Assembly (NCBI RefSeq): GCF_033958435.1
Contig: NC_134150.1
Location: forward strand, 36,389,501 to 36,453,500
DNA length: 64,000 bases
Origin: Carettochelys insculpta
Lineage: Eukaryota; Chordata; Testudines; Carettochelyidae
Direction: 5' to 3'
The notes below the pieces were generated by a model that saw only the letters and a program-made list of their open reading frames with translations, searched no databases and had not been told where the DNA came from. A program made the translations under genes and the position numbers. This document shows positions 23,690 to 34,900 of the stretch, piece after piece (position 1 is the first letter of the stretch; every line of letters begins with the position of its first letter).

Positions 23690-24190
23690 CCCCAAGTCAG
23701 CACTTAGTTTAATTGTATCCTAAAATAGCCTATCAAATTTACAGGTATGATCTGATTGCTGTAAACCCATGTGGACGGTCCTCATTAAGCAATAGATCTC
23801 CTTTCAAGCTGTCCTTGATTATTACTTCTAGTGCCTTCTCCACTGCTCTAGTCAAGGTTTTAGAGGTCTGGAGTTAACCTTTTTAAATTAGCTTATCTTC
23901 AGCCCAGTAGTAATGCACAGTGTAGCTGAAGAGATTTTAACCATATCTGCTAAGGTCTCCCTTATCTCTCCTTGTTCCATCAAAATTCTGGAAAGGATCC
24001 TGTCTTGTCAAACTTCTGCCAGCCTAATTTTGTAATCACTTATTTTGCAGGGACCTGATTTCCATTAATATTTCTTCAACCTCCCCTGTGAGATATATGA
24101 CCCTTTATCCTTTTTTTGTGAAAACCGAAGCAATGAATTCATTAAATTTTTGGGTCAATATATTACTCTTTCCAGCTCCTGTGGGTCCCA
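23690..24190 (-). mobile_element. Possible CR1-like LINE fragment (minus)
   Basis: On the minus strand one frame reads KFNEFIASVFTKK, similar to a block preceding the RT core of CR1/L3-type elements. Another reads DSLKGDLLLNEDRPHGFTA, similar to the region upstream of the RT fingers. Many stops break the frame. The similarity is weak. Confidence 0.3.
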
Positions 24191-24870
24191 CCGTCTCCTT
24201 GACTGACCTCTAGTTCCTTATGTACTTGAAAAAAACAGAATACCAAATTTATCCTCTTATGCAGTCTTTCTTTCATTGTCCATTTTTCTTCTTATCTTAT
24301 TTTTTTGGCAAACCCTTAACTTCATTTTCTATCTTTTCTATTTCTCTGGTCATCCTTGATGTGTTTTATGTCATTTGTAGATATTTTTCCTACTCTCACT
24401 GTATTTGTTTCCCTATTCATCCATGCTAGCCTGTTTCATGCCTTTATAAACTGTATTGCTGCAAGCATCCATCACCCATATATAAACATAAATTTCTCCT
24501 TAACCACTTTCCATAGTTACCATTTCTTCTTTTGTCTGTGTTGCTTTATTATTTAAATAAACATACATTATAGTTCTCCTATTCTTCCAAATATTGTTTG
24601 TTTACGTTCAAAATATCATTTTCCTCCTTGGCATCACTCTACTGCTAATTATATATTGAAACACATTGTTTTTACTATTGCTTAGATACGTTTGTCTAGC
24701 TTTGCAACAGTCAACATTCTATGTTACTAAACCTAAACCAAGAATTACAGTATTTGCATATCATTCTCCCTCTACAAACTCCTGGAGAATGTCTCAAAAT
24801 TTGAATTAATTTTTGACTTTTAATTTGGGTCTGGAGCAAAAACTTAGTTTCTCGTTATCCTCAGCATCAT
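24191..24870. other. Intron, no feature seen
   Basis: T/C-rich sequence with nothing recognisable. Confidence 0.4.
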
Positions 24871-24873
24871 TAA

Positions 24874-25309
24874 GGCTACGTCTACACATGCCCCAAACTT
24901 CGAAATGGCCACGCAAATGGCCATTTCGAAGTTTACTAATGAAGCGCTGAAATGCATATTCATTGCTTCATTAGCATGTGGGTGGCCGCGGCACTTCGAA
25001 ATTGACGCGCCTTGCTGCCGCGCGTCTCGTCCAGACAGGGCTCCTTTTCGAAAGGACCCCACCTACTTCGAAGTCCCCTTATTCCCATCAGCTCATGGGA
25101 ATAAGGGGACTTAGACGTAGGCGGCGACCTTTCGAAAAGGAGCCCCGTCTGGACGAAACGCATGGCAGCGAGGCGTGTCAATTTTGAAGTGCTGCGGCCG
25201 CCCGCATGCTAATGAAGCGCTGAATATGCATTTCAACGCTTCATTAATAAACTTCGAAATGGCCATTTGCGTGGCCATTTCGAAGTTTGGGGCACATGTA
25301 GACACGGCC
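24874..25309. mobile_element. Foldback Harbinger-type MITE, TSD TAA
   Basis: The entire 436-bp element is an inverted repeat centred near 25092 (CCCATCAGCTCATGGG). The two arms of about 218 bases pair almost throughout, with only scattered mismatches. The ends are GGCTACGTCTACACATG and CATGTAGACACGGCC, flanked by TAA at 24871-24873 and 25310-25312. It has no coding capacity. Related termini occur in the Harbinger elements elsewhere in the window. Confidence 0.9.
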
Positions 25310-25392
25310 TAACAGTTTTGTTAACTATCTCTAGTCTGCATAGAGGTACATGTTCTTCATTGCTGATGGGACTCAAACATGGGAACAAATAC

Positions 25393-25681
25393 ACGTTGAA
25401 TCTCTTTGATCTGGAACTCTCTCATCTTTCATGATTTTAGTTATCTGGATTACCACTTGTTATGGGTGTGGCCATGTTTCCTGTGGTCCCATAAACGTTT
25501 CCAGCCACCAGTCCTGGCTCTCAGTATTCAGTAATGATGTTTAGCTGTAATTTACCCTTAAGTATCTTCTAATAACCAAGTAAACAGTGAAAGTGTTGGT
25601 AATGCTGCTAGACAATATGACCTTCTGTGGTCCAGTACTGGTCAGGTCATGAGGGTGTCAGATTAGAGAGGTTCAACCTGT
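25393..25681 (-). mobile_element. pogo/Tigger-like MITE, copy 1
   Basis: The ends are inverse: GTTGAATCTCTTTGATC on the left and GATTAGAGAGGTTCAACCTG on the right. A shared interior includes CCACCAGTCCTGGCTCTCAG. CAGGTTGAACCTCT-type termini are like those of Tigger-related elements in other amniotes, with TA at the right edge. Confidence 0.6.
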
Positions 25682-26507
25682 ACATGCTTGTGAAAGAGGT
25701 AGCAGACCTGGTTCTGAACACACAAAGATGCACACTTACAAGTTCAGATACCTTGAGTAAGAAGATACTCTATTTGCATATTCCCTCTTCACAATGCAAC
25801 TGCAATTCATGCATTTAGTTCCCTAGCTATCTCAGCACCTGCTACCATCCTTTCAGACTTCTCCGTTCTCCAGTATTATCTGCCTTACTTGAAGCTCAGC
25901 AATATCCTCACTGACAGTTTTGATTGACTATAGCACACATATCTTGTTGTATGTGATGCGTATTTTTATCTGCTGCTTCCTGATTTTTAAACCATTCTAA
26001 ATCCCACCAAATAATATAGGTCAATTAATAATACTCAGAGGTCAAATAATTTAAAAGTAATGACTGGCCAACTACTTTAAATTTTACTTGATTCTTTTTT
26101 TTCTGTTCCCCCACTCTGGTTAAATAGAGATCATGTCTGTCTTATCCACCTCATCAGACCCATGATTCACCATCATCCCTGTACAGTCAACACACTCGGT
26201 GGTTGCTTTGGAGGTCATCTCAGTCACATTGAACTAGGGCATCATAGTACTAGTGTATTCATTTTTGGCTGCCCCAAGTATTTAAAACTTTTTAGTCAGC
26301 TACCTCACAAAATCATGAGATTCACTTAGAAATTTGAGACTCTTTTTACAACATTATCCATTTAAAAAAAAAGCCTTCTGGGGTTTAGAGTTTCTAGGAT
26401 TTTCAATCTCTTCTCTGCAATTATTAGTGCTAGAAACTAATTCTTCAGCTGAGGTTCTCATATATTATAAGACTTCAATAGCTCATGTTTTAAGAAAAAC
26501 ACATTAT
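25682..26507. other. Intron, no feature seen
   Basis: No exon or repeat recognised. Confidence 0.4.
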
Positions 26508-26828
26508 ACAGGTTGAACATCTCTCGTCCAGCACCCTCAGGACCTGATGGATGCTAACAACACCAAATTATAGGAGGTAAATATTGTCTAGCAGCATTAC
26601 CAACACTTCCACTGCTTACTGCACTCTGAGGACACATTTAGGCATACATTACAGCAAAATAACACCACAGAACACTGAGAGCCGGGACTGGTGTCTGTAA
26701 ACAAACTTTATGGGACTATGGGAAACTTGGCCATGCCCATAAGAAATGGATATCTGGCTAATTAAAATCATGCTGGATTACAGATGTTGCTGAATGAAAT
26801 TGTGTTGGATTAGAGAGGCTCAACCTGT
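26508..26828 (+). mobile_element. pogo/Tigger-like MITE, copy 2
   Basis: CAGGTTGAACATCTCTCGTC to GATTAGAGAGGCTCAACCTG, flanked on both sides by TA (TATACAGG and CCTGTATC). It is in opposite orientation to copy 1 and shares its interior. No transposase. Confidence 0.65.
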
Positions 26829-28130
26829 ATCATGAGAGTCATAATAAAATTGCAAGAGTTGGGAATGCTACATGTGTCTGTTGGAGAGGTGAGAATTTCT
26901 TGCATTTTCACTTTGCAAATCTTTCATTGATGTGATGTGCAAACATTAATGAAAAGGAATAATTTTCTTTCTTTCCTTCTTTCTTTCTTTCAATATAATG
27001 TGAACAAATCAGAGAAGGAGAAAGCCAGAGTGGCTCCAGCTCTAAATATGCAAAAAACATGATACAGAGAGAACTCATGTGGTATCACAGCAGCTTTGTT
27101 GGAATCATTTTACAGGTCACTATTTCCATGATAGGGACCTTGCTGTGTTTGTCCTGATTTACTCTGATCATTATTGATTTCCCCCCTTAGACATTAGTGT
27201 CATGCTCTTCAAAACCATAATCAGACTCTTCAATATTAGGCAATAGTGTCTAGTGAGGCCGCTTTTCTGCCAGTGGCTCATTAATGAGGAAACTTGCAGC
27301 AATCAAGAGGTGGCAGGTTAGCTTAGACTTTCCAGCAGACAGGTTTTCTGGCTCTCAGACTCATAGAGGGGTCATTTGGTTGTGAGAAACCTGCCTAAAA
27401 TATGCTTCATTTTGGGCTACCCCGGGAAATATAGAAGAGTGGGACAAATCTTTGCAATTCTGATCAGAGATCCTTGTGAGGGAAATATGAATTAATTAAG
27501 TCAAGAGAAGGTAGGTGGCACGGGCAAAATCTTGCGACTTTTTTTCACTTCACTGGGATTGGAATGTCATCTTTTGCCTTGATTTTCTCTTGTGTATAAA
27601 TACATGTAAGAGATGGTGGTCATTGCCAAACTAAGGATTATGGTCTGAGAGAGATCTAGAAATCTCTGGTACTTTCATTCTTTCCCCAGAATTTCTGCAG
27701 CCGACTTGCTGCCTACATCAGCTTCCAAACGGATATATTTCAATGTGATAGCAGTACGTGATTTTCAGAATACTAGTTTAAATACATTTCCTGAGACTGC
27801 AGACATAAGTAGAATCTGCTAGAAGGTCTACTCCATTTACTTCTCTGGCTATTCATGAACACTGTCTTTAAAAAGAGCATCTAAGATTGAGGGATTTAGA
27901 AATAGAAAATAAATATCTCATCTGTGGGAATATTGAAAATTAAACCATGAAGTGAGCTATACCATCTGACAATACATACGAAGAGAGAGAAAGAGAGAGG
28001 GAGAGGTGGATTTCCTCGTTGTCTTTGCCTACGAAGTCTAGGCATTGCATATTGTATATTTGGATAGCTACCAACACACTTTTAAGTTTCTAATTTTCCT
28101 GAATATATGGAGACTAAAAGGAATATACTG
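26829..28130. other. Intron, simple repeats only
   Basis: Contains a CTTT-type microsatellite (26963-26991) and an AG-rich run (27980-28001). Nothing else was recognised. A stretch near 27240-27320 could be a conserved non-coding element, but the sequence alone does not show this. Confidence 0.35.
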
Positions 28131-28133
28131 ATA

Positions 28134-28600
28134 TGCCACATCTACATGAGTGGCTTTTCCTGTCAAAACTGGGCTTTTTATCAAAAAAACAAACAAACCA
28201 AATAAACAAACAAAAACCCACAGTGTCTACATGGCAAATGCGCTTTGTCAACAGTTTGTCGACAAAACCCAGCACGACCACCAGCAGAGTTATGCCTCTC
28301 CCTGTTCAGGTATAACACCTTTCTTGATAGTGTTCTGTCAACAGAACAGCCATGTAGATGCTCTGGGCCCTTTTGTCGACAGACAGGCTTCTGGTTCATT
28401 ATGGAGCCCTGTTAGCAGAGCTTTCAGAGAGCTGTTCTGTTGAGATAAGGCCAGCAGTATGGCCATTCTCTTTTGACAGAGCAGATTGCTCTTTCAATCT
28501 GCTTTTATGAGTAGATGCAATCTCTTGACAGAAGTTTTTTCCAGGAACTCCCATCCAGCAGTCACTTCTGTCAACAGAGGCTTTTTGTGTAGACGTGACC
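28134..28600. mobile_element. Harbinger-type MITE, TGTCGACA subfamily, copy 1
   Basis: Ends TGCCACATCTACATG and TTGTGTAGACGTGACC are imperfect inverted repeats flanked by ATA (28131-28133 and 28601-28603). The interior is full of TTGTCGACA/TCTGTCAACAGA motifs in both orientations, which mark this subfamily (also 42636 and 62709). Confidence 0.75.
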
Positions 28601-28980
28601 ATATTGTTTTATGACCATTACAAAAATTTCAATTTTCCTCTGAGGTTTATAATTAATTTATTATTTTTACATAGCTGCAGTACAGATGTCTTTGAGATGC
28701 CCTGTATTTGCAGTATCCATCTTCAAGGCATGGTCATGTATTATCTGCTAATATAGTGTAACATATTGAACTTGATCCCAGCTCTGACACCCAAATAGAC
28801 TTTTTTTCCTTAGATGCAGGTAGGTTTATGTATATATGATTAAAGTGAATTATAGGTTACAGACCTTTTTATTTTGCAGGTGTGGATAGACTCATAATAA
28901 GTGTTCCTTTCCCATATAATCCCAGTAGTTTTATAGACTTGGTTTGGTTTTCTTGAAGAATACTCTGCTTCTTACAGCTA
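28601..28980. other. Intron, no feature seen
   Basis: No feature recognised. Confidence 0.4.
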
Positions 28981-30740
28981 TTTTACACTGCAGTAGGAAA
29001 GACCCCAGGCCAGGACGGTATACCACCAGAGGTAATCAAGTGTGCCTTAGACACACTCCTGGAACCCCTACATGAGCTGCTGTGCCTGTGCTGGAGGGAG
29101 GGTGAGGTTCCACAGGATATGAGGGATGCCAACATTGTAACCTTGTATAAGAACAAAGGAGACAGAAGTGACTGCAACAATTACCATGGAATCTCCCTCC
29201 TATGTATCACTGGTAAATTGTTTGCTCGTGTCGTCCTCGGCAGACTCCAGAAGCTCACTGAGAGGGTGTATCCTGAATCCCAGTGCAGATTCCACGCCAA
29301 GAGATCTACCATTGACACAATCTTCTCCCTGAGGCAGCTGCAGGATAAATGCAGGGAGCAGAGGAAGCCACTCTGTTGCTTTCATTGACCTGACCAAGCG
29401 TTTCGACTTGGTCAGCAGGGATGGACTGTTTAAATTGCTCCAGAAGATAGGCTGTCTGTCCACCACGGCTACTCAAGATGATCCAGTCTTTCCATGAAGA
29501 CACGAGAGGAACCATCCAATATAATGGCACATCATCAGATGCCTTCAGCATCAGGAGTGGCGTCAAACAAGGATGTGTCCTTGCTCCGACATTGTTCAGG
29601 ATCTTCTTCGCACTCCTCCTGAAGCATACGTTTGGTTCCTCAACAGAGGGCATCTTTTTGCACACAAGACCTGATGGGAAACGGTTTAATCTTGCAAGGC
29701 TGAAGGCTAAGTCAAAGGTGCAGGAAGTCCTCATCAGAGACATGCTGTTCACAGATGTCGCTGCTGTAGTGACACACACAGAAGGCCAGCTTCAAAAACT
29801 GCTGGATCAGTTCTCCAAAGCATGCAAGGACTTCAGGCTTACCATCAGCCTAGAGAAGACAAACGTACTTGGTCAGGACATTGCTGAACCTCCATCAATC
29901 AGCACTGACAATTACACGCTAGAGGTTGTGCATGAGTTTACTTACCTCTGGTCCACCATCACCGACACCCTGTCGCTGGAGTCTGAGCTAAACAGGAGGA
30001 TTGGAAAAGCAGCCACAACTCTGTTCAGACTTAGCAAGAGAGTGTGGAACAACAACAAGCTGTACACTCACACGAAAATGCAAGTCTACAGAGCCTGCAT
30101 CCTCAGCACCCTCCTCTACAGCAGTGAGTCTTGGACCTTGTACACATGCCAGGAAAAGAGGCTGAATGTCTTCCACTTGCGCTGCCTCAGGTGCATTCTT
30201 GGGATATCATGGAAGGACAGAGTGCCCAACAACGCCGTCCTCAAGCAAGCCGGAATTCCAACCATGCATACCCTCCTCAGGCAACGGTGGCTCCGCTGGC
30301 TTGGCCACATCCACAGGATGAATGATGGAAGGATCCCAAAAGACATCCTGTATGGTGAGCTAGCCTCTGGCAAAAGACCTCCCGGACGGCCCGAGTTGCT
30401 CTACAAAGACGTCTGCAAGAGGGACCTCAAGGAGGTAGACATCATCCCAGATAGTTGGGAAGAGCTGGCAGATGATCGCAGCAGATGGAGGTAGGAACTA
30501 CACAAGGGCCTTCAGAAGGGCGAGATGAAGATCAGACAGTTGGCAGAAGAGAAGCGAGCCCGTAGAAAGGACAGCAGGAACCTGCCAGACATCCATTACA
30601 TATGCGGCAGATGTAGCAAGGATTGTCACTCTCGTGTGGGCCTCCACAGTCACAGTCAATGCTGCAAATGACAATCTTAAATGGAGTTACGAAGGGCGCG
30701 ATGCATAGTCTACGCAGACTGAAGGATGCCTTGGAGTGGA
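28981..30740 (+). mobile_element. Non-LTR retrotransposon, 5'-truncated
   Basis: The element begins inside the reverse transcriptase at the block AVGKTPGQDGIPPEV, so endonuclease and upstream parts are missing. That matches 5' truncation during target-primed reverse transcription. It runs through the RT, a conserved C-terminal region and a short 3' UTR. The 3' border is approximate. The domain pattern is like RTE/jockey-related LINEs of fish and invertebrates; the clade is not assigned. Confidence 0.8.
28990..30668 (+). pseudogene. LINE reverse transcriptase, inactivated
   Basis: The RT would copy element RNA at the insertion site. The first segment (28990-29388) has AVGKTPGQDG and YKNKGDRSDCNNYHGISLL. 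A frameshift near 29375 leads to AFIDLTKRFDLVSRDGLF, and a second near 29470 leads to the long open segment 29478-30494. That segment holds SGVKQGCVLAPTLF, then MLFTDVAAV where an FADD box is expected: the second catalytic Asp is Val and Ala is Thr. The tail has LLYSSESW, LRWLGHIHRM and GKRPPGRP. After a stop at 30492, the same frame continues to YICGRCSKDCHSRVGLHSH, a Cys/His knuckle typical of this LINE type, ending at 30668. Two frameshifts, a stop and the lost catalytic Asp make it dead. Confidence 0.88.
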
Positions 30741-32639
30741 CAGCTATTTGAAAAATGAAAGAAAAAAACAAAAAACACCTGAAAAAAATGTATTGCAAGG
30801 TTTCAGAACAAGAGTGATTATTTTTCTTTTTGTTTGTCCGTGTCCCCTCCTATTTTACTTTTTTCTCTCTTTTTCCACTAAAAAGGGGGAACATTAAAAA
30901 AGAAAGATAAATCAGTGGTGGTGTGATGGAAATATGACAAATAAAAGATAATTTTCCAGTTTTAAAAGTATATTTTGAAAAAAAATGATTTTTTTCAATT
31001 ACATGAGAATTACACGAGCTCTACGGAGCCTATATTTTCTTTTTCTGTTTCTTTTCTCATTATCATTCTTGATAAAGCAGTCAGAATGGAAAGGTCTGAG
31101 AAGGGCTATTCTTCCATAGCCGTTATGGGTGAAATTCTGACTCTGCTGCAGCCTACAAGAATTTTGACATTGACTGGAATGAGGTTTTTCACCCAACATT
31201 ACTAAAGGTAGGGAACCAAAGAGCAAAAGGATTTAAGATGTAAATCCAAACCATGTTTAATCACACCAAATGGAATTTTACCTGCAATATGGGTCTCTGA
31301 GTTAAAAATCTTGCACTGCCAACAGAGCCTTAGAGAAAAAGCAACAATTTCAGCACTAGACCAATCTGAGTTATGTGTAACTTCAAGTTTTTAGAAGTGA
31401 AACAATTTGTACGCTACATTTGCTGTTCTCTGGAGGTGTACATCTAAAGGCAATGACCTTATTAATGCATAGTACTGCTATACATTGAACTAGTAAATTA
31501 AATAGCAATCCATTGTGTATATAGACATTAGAAGCCAGGAAGCTGATTACCCAAATATGTAATTTAATAGTTATTCATCATTGCAGAATAGAATGGAGGC
31601 AATACGCAACCAGAAGAAAAATGTACCTGCAGTTGTAACCTTTCATCCATTAGCAGTATATCGATGTGAAGGATGCATGTATTTCAAATGAAAAATAAAT
31701 ACTGAATATTAATACTGAAATGCAAAAGATGCAAGTATCACTTAATAATACTAATACTGAGTACTTGACTTGCTGTAAAAACTATGGCGTTCACCTTTTG
31801 CAAATGGTGTATAGAAAATATAGCATATTAAGGAGAAAAAAAAGCTAAGGAACTGAGAAATTCAAGGACATGCGTCTCACTGTATTGTTTTTCTTAGGGG
31901 TAACTATTGACCAGTACAATATGCTTTGAACTTCTAAATGCAAGCACATATAGATCATTTCCTTGGTTTCTTCTTGGCTGATCTACCTGGAGGAAACCTA
32001 AAAGGCAAGTTGACTCTTAAATCCAGGTCAGTGGGATTAGATAATTGATCAGTGGAATACTGAATAAAAATGACCATTAAAGGAGAATTTATTTTTATCA
32101 GAACAGCTGGAAACCATCTCCCCCAAGTATTACAGTCAGATTACTAGCTTCTGAGAAAGGATTGTACTGTGGATAAAACTCATCCAATAACTTATTTCTG
32201 TTTGTGCAAATCCCCATAGCAGCTGCAGCAAGGTATGCACCAAAGAATAGAAATACAGAGGATGTTCCACTGGTTATTGAACAGACTGAAAATATGATTT
32301 ATTGTCATCATTACCAACAGATGCTATCCATTATTACTGCTGTGGTAGATTGTTCACTGCTGTAGCAATGTTAAAGCTGCCAAGTACCTCTGTTCCTTAA
32401 GTGCCAATGTCAGCTGTCTTAGCAACAAATGCAGGTTGCTGATTCGGCATGCTTCAGTGTTATTAGAAGGAGGAGACCACAGGCTTGGGTAAGGGTGCAG
32501 GTGCTTGGCCAGGTTTATTTTTAGCAAAGCATGTGACTAACACCCAGTTCAGTGGGCCACTAGGATACCAGCATATCTATGCCTGCAAGAAGGTAAAGGC
32601 TCAGCCAGGGCACCCAGATTCCGTCAACATTACCTGGGC
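30741..32639. other. Intron, no feature seen
   Basis: About 1.9 kb of AT-rich sequence with no exon or repeat recognised. Confidence 0.4.
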
Positions 32640-32925
32640 CAGACATGAACAATAAGTAGCCTGCAGGCTAGACGTGGTTTGCCAGTGTTAACTTTGGCAG
32701 GCTGCCAGGTGCTTTATTTACCAATTATGGCCACTCACAGCTCACTTTGGCTGCAGTTCGCTGTTCCCAGACAATGAGAGCCGCAGTAAGCGGTGCGCCC
32801 AATGGGAGCTGCGAGCAGCCATACCTACAAACGTGCAGGTAAAGAAAGGTTCTGGTGACCCAGCAGGAGCTAACTCTGGAGAAATGCATCTAGTCTATGG
32901 GCCACATACTGTCTACCCCTGATGG
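32640..32925 (-). mobile_element. hAT-like amniote repeat
   Basis: The right end, read on the minus strand, starts CAGGGGTAGACAGTATGTGG, like hAT termini. The interior has GCAGTTCGCTGTTCCCAG and CCAATGGGAGCTGCGAGCAG, blocks known from widespread amniote hAT repeats. Non-coding; the left end is unclear. Confidence 0.5.
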
Positions 32926-33044
32926 AGGCCTATACAAAGATGCCCCTCCTATGACTTATCCATTTATATGTTGTGACAGATTTCCCTGTCAGCCTCCCAG
33001 AGTCCCTGCGCTTCCTGGCAGTCCCCTGATCTAGTTTTGTGGGA

Positions 33045-33205
33045 GTAAGGGAATGTCAAAGTGTGGCGCTTATTTTGAAGCTGCCCCCATCTACTTTGTC
33101 AATCTGCAATTTGAAGTCTGCACTCTGAAATTTGTGCAGCTGCCATTATGGTAATGAGGCACTGAATATGCACATTAGCACCTCATTAGTCTGCTTTGAA
33201 TTGTC
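33045..33205. mobile_element. Partial Harbinger-type MITE arm
   Basis: AATGAGGCACTGAATATGCA and TTAGCACCTCATTAG resemble the AATGAAGCGCTGAAATGCAT region of the foldback MITE at 24874. Only one arm's worth of sequence is present and no ends are clear. Confidence 0.45.
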
Positions 33206-34900
33206 TAATTACCATGCCATCTCTGACCTGAGAGTGAGAGAGTAGAAGCAGCCTTTGATGGGTAAGATAGGCTATCTGAACTAAGAGGAGAGGGGGAACA
33301 CCCAGGGAGTCATTTACAAAGATCAATACAAGCCAAGAAGGTAAAGATGAGGTGAAGTGGAGGTTGTACCTGGACAAATGGACACAGTGGTGTCTGTAAA
33401 GTTGTTCTGCAGTTGTTGAGGGGTTGCATGCAGTAGTAACCAGCTACTGGACAGTTTTTCTAAGTGTTTATCAAAAAAGTAAACAAAAAGTGATGGGAAA
33501 GACCCAGAAACACTTTATATAATAAAGATGAAATAAGTCTTTTTCAAAAGCTATTAAAACATTCAGGATTTGAATGACTTGACAATACCTATTGGTTTCA
33601 GTTCATGTTTTAAGTGCTCAGCACTTTTGCAAAGAAGCCTCACATATACTGCAGCAAAAGGTGACACATTATCTTCCAAGTTACCATGGTGTTTCATGTG
33701 ATATTGCATTGTGTTTGCAGGAGGTTTATATAAGTCTTGATTCAATAAGCTAGTCTAGCTAAAGTATAGTCTAGTTTTCTTTTATCCAAAAAGATGCCAC
33801 TTAATATAAAAGAGAATTTGAAATATTTAAAATATCTTGTTCTTACAAATACACTGAGTAGCACATTCCTCTGTGATCATACACACTACATTTAGATTGT
33901 GTACCCATTAGTCAACATTAATGAGCAGTTAGGATCTGATCCAAACCCCAATGAAGGCACTGGGAAAAGTATCTGACTGACTTCAAAGGGCTTCACAGCA
34001 AGCACATAAATTACATGAGTAGTTTTGTTGCTGTAAATATAGATAGTTGCATGAATAATCGTTTGCCATTGAAAGTAAGGGGCTCACGATCTAGGCCTCT
34101 GATTCCAGTAGGACTACACCTTGTGTAAGAATATGATACTCATGTGCAGATGGATGTTAGATTAGGATCATTATTGATTTTCAAAGTGAATTGTACAAAT
34201 GAACTAAGAAGGCTTTGTATCATGATAAGTATCTGATATGTTTTTTTCTTACACACATTATGGGACTGATTCTGTTGATTTTTGCTCCTTGCATAGTTAT
34301 GGACACCAGTGGAAAGCAGGCATAAAAAGCCACTGGGCAGAATGACAATGGTTACATTTAATTTACACTGGCATAAATAAAAATACAATTTGAAATGTAG
34401 TATAGAAGCAGGATCATGTATTGAAATGTGTGCAGTTCTGACAATCATATTTATGCAGATAACTAATTGTGCAGTGTTATCTGTCATAGATGCAAGTAAT
34501 GTATGAAGTGTAGGGATCATTAATAATCACATGATGGTAAATCCATTATCTTTGGAAAGAGAATCCACCACCAGGAGACTTTAATTCAATGTGACACCAA
34601 CTGGGGTTTTTGTATACAGCTAATTGCAATGTCAGACATTCTGCTCTAATTGAGTTTAATTGTGGCAAAATTGGAGTTAATTAAAAGTTAACGGTATAGA
34701 GCACATCATGTTGTTATCATCTACGAGTGCATATTTCATATTCATAGTACTATTGTTTCAATGGTTCTTTCAATTATTATGCATCAGAGTGGCACTTTTG
34801 AAATACTTCATAATTTTGTTCACATACGTGATTTTTGTTCAGGGTGGCAGCAGGTACAAACACATTTCATCTGTTAAATGAAAAAAAACTAAAGAAGTTC
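33206..34900. other. Intron, unassigned; AT-motif cluster
   Basis: No exon or transposon recognised. The part at 34570-34700 has closely spaced TAATTG, TTTAATTG and TTAATTAA sites and is a candidate conserved enhancer. Confidence 0.35.

Noticed and set aside
34140..34520. 126-residue minus-strand frame
   Set aside because: No similarity to any domain I know; AT-rich and likely chance.
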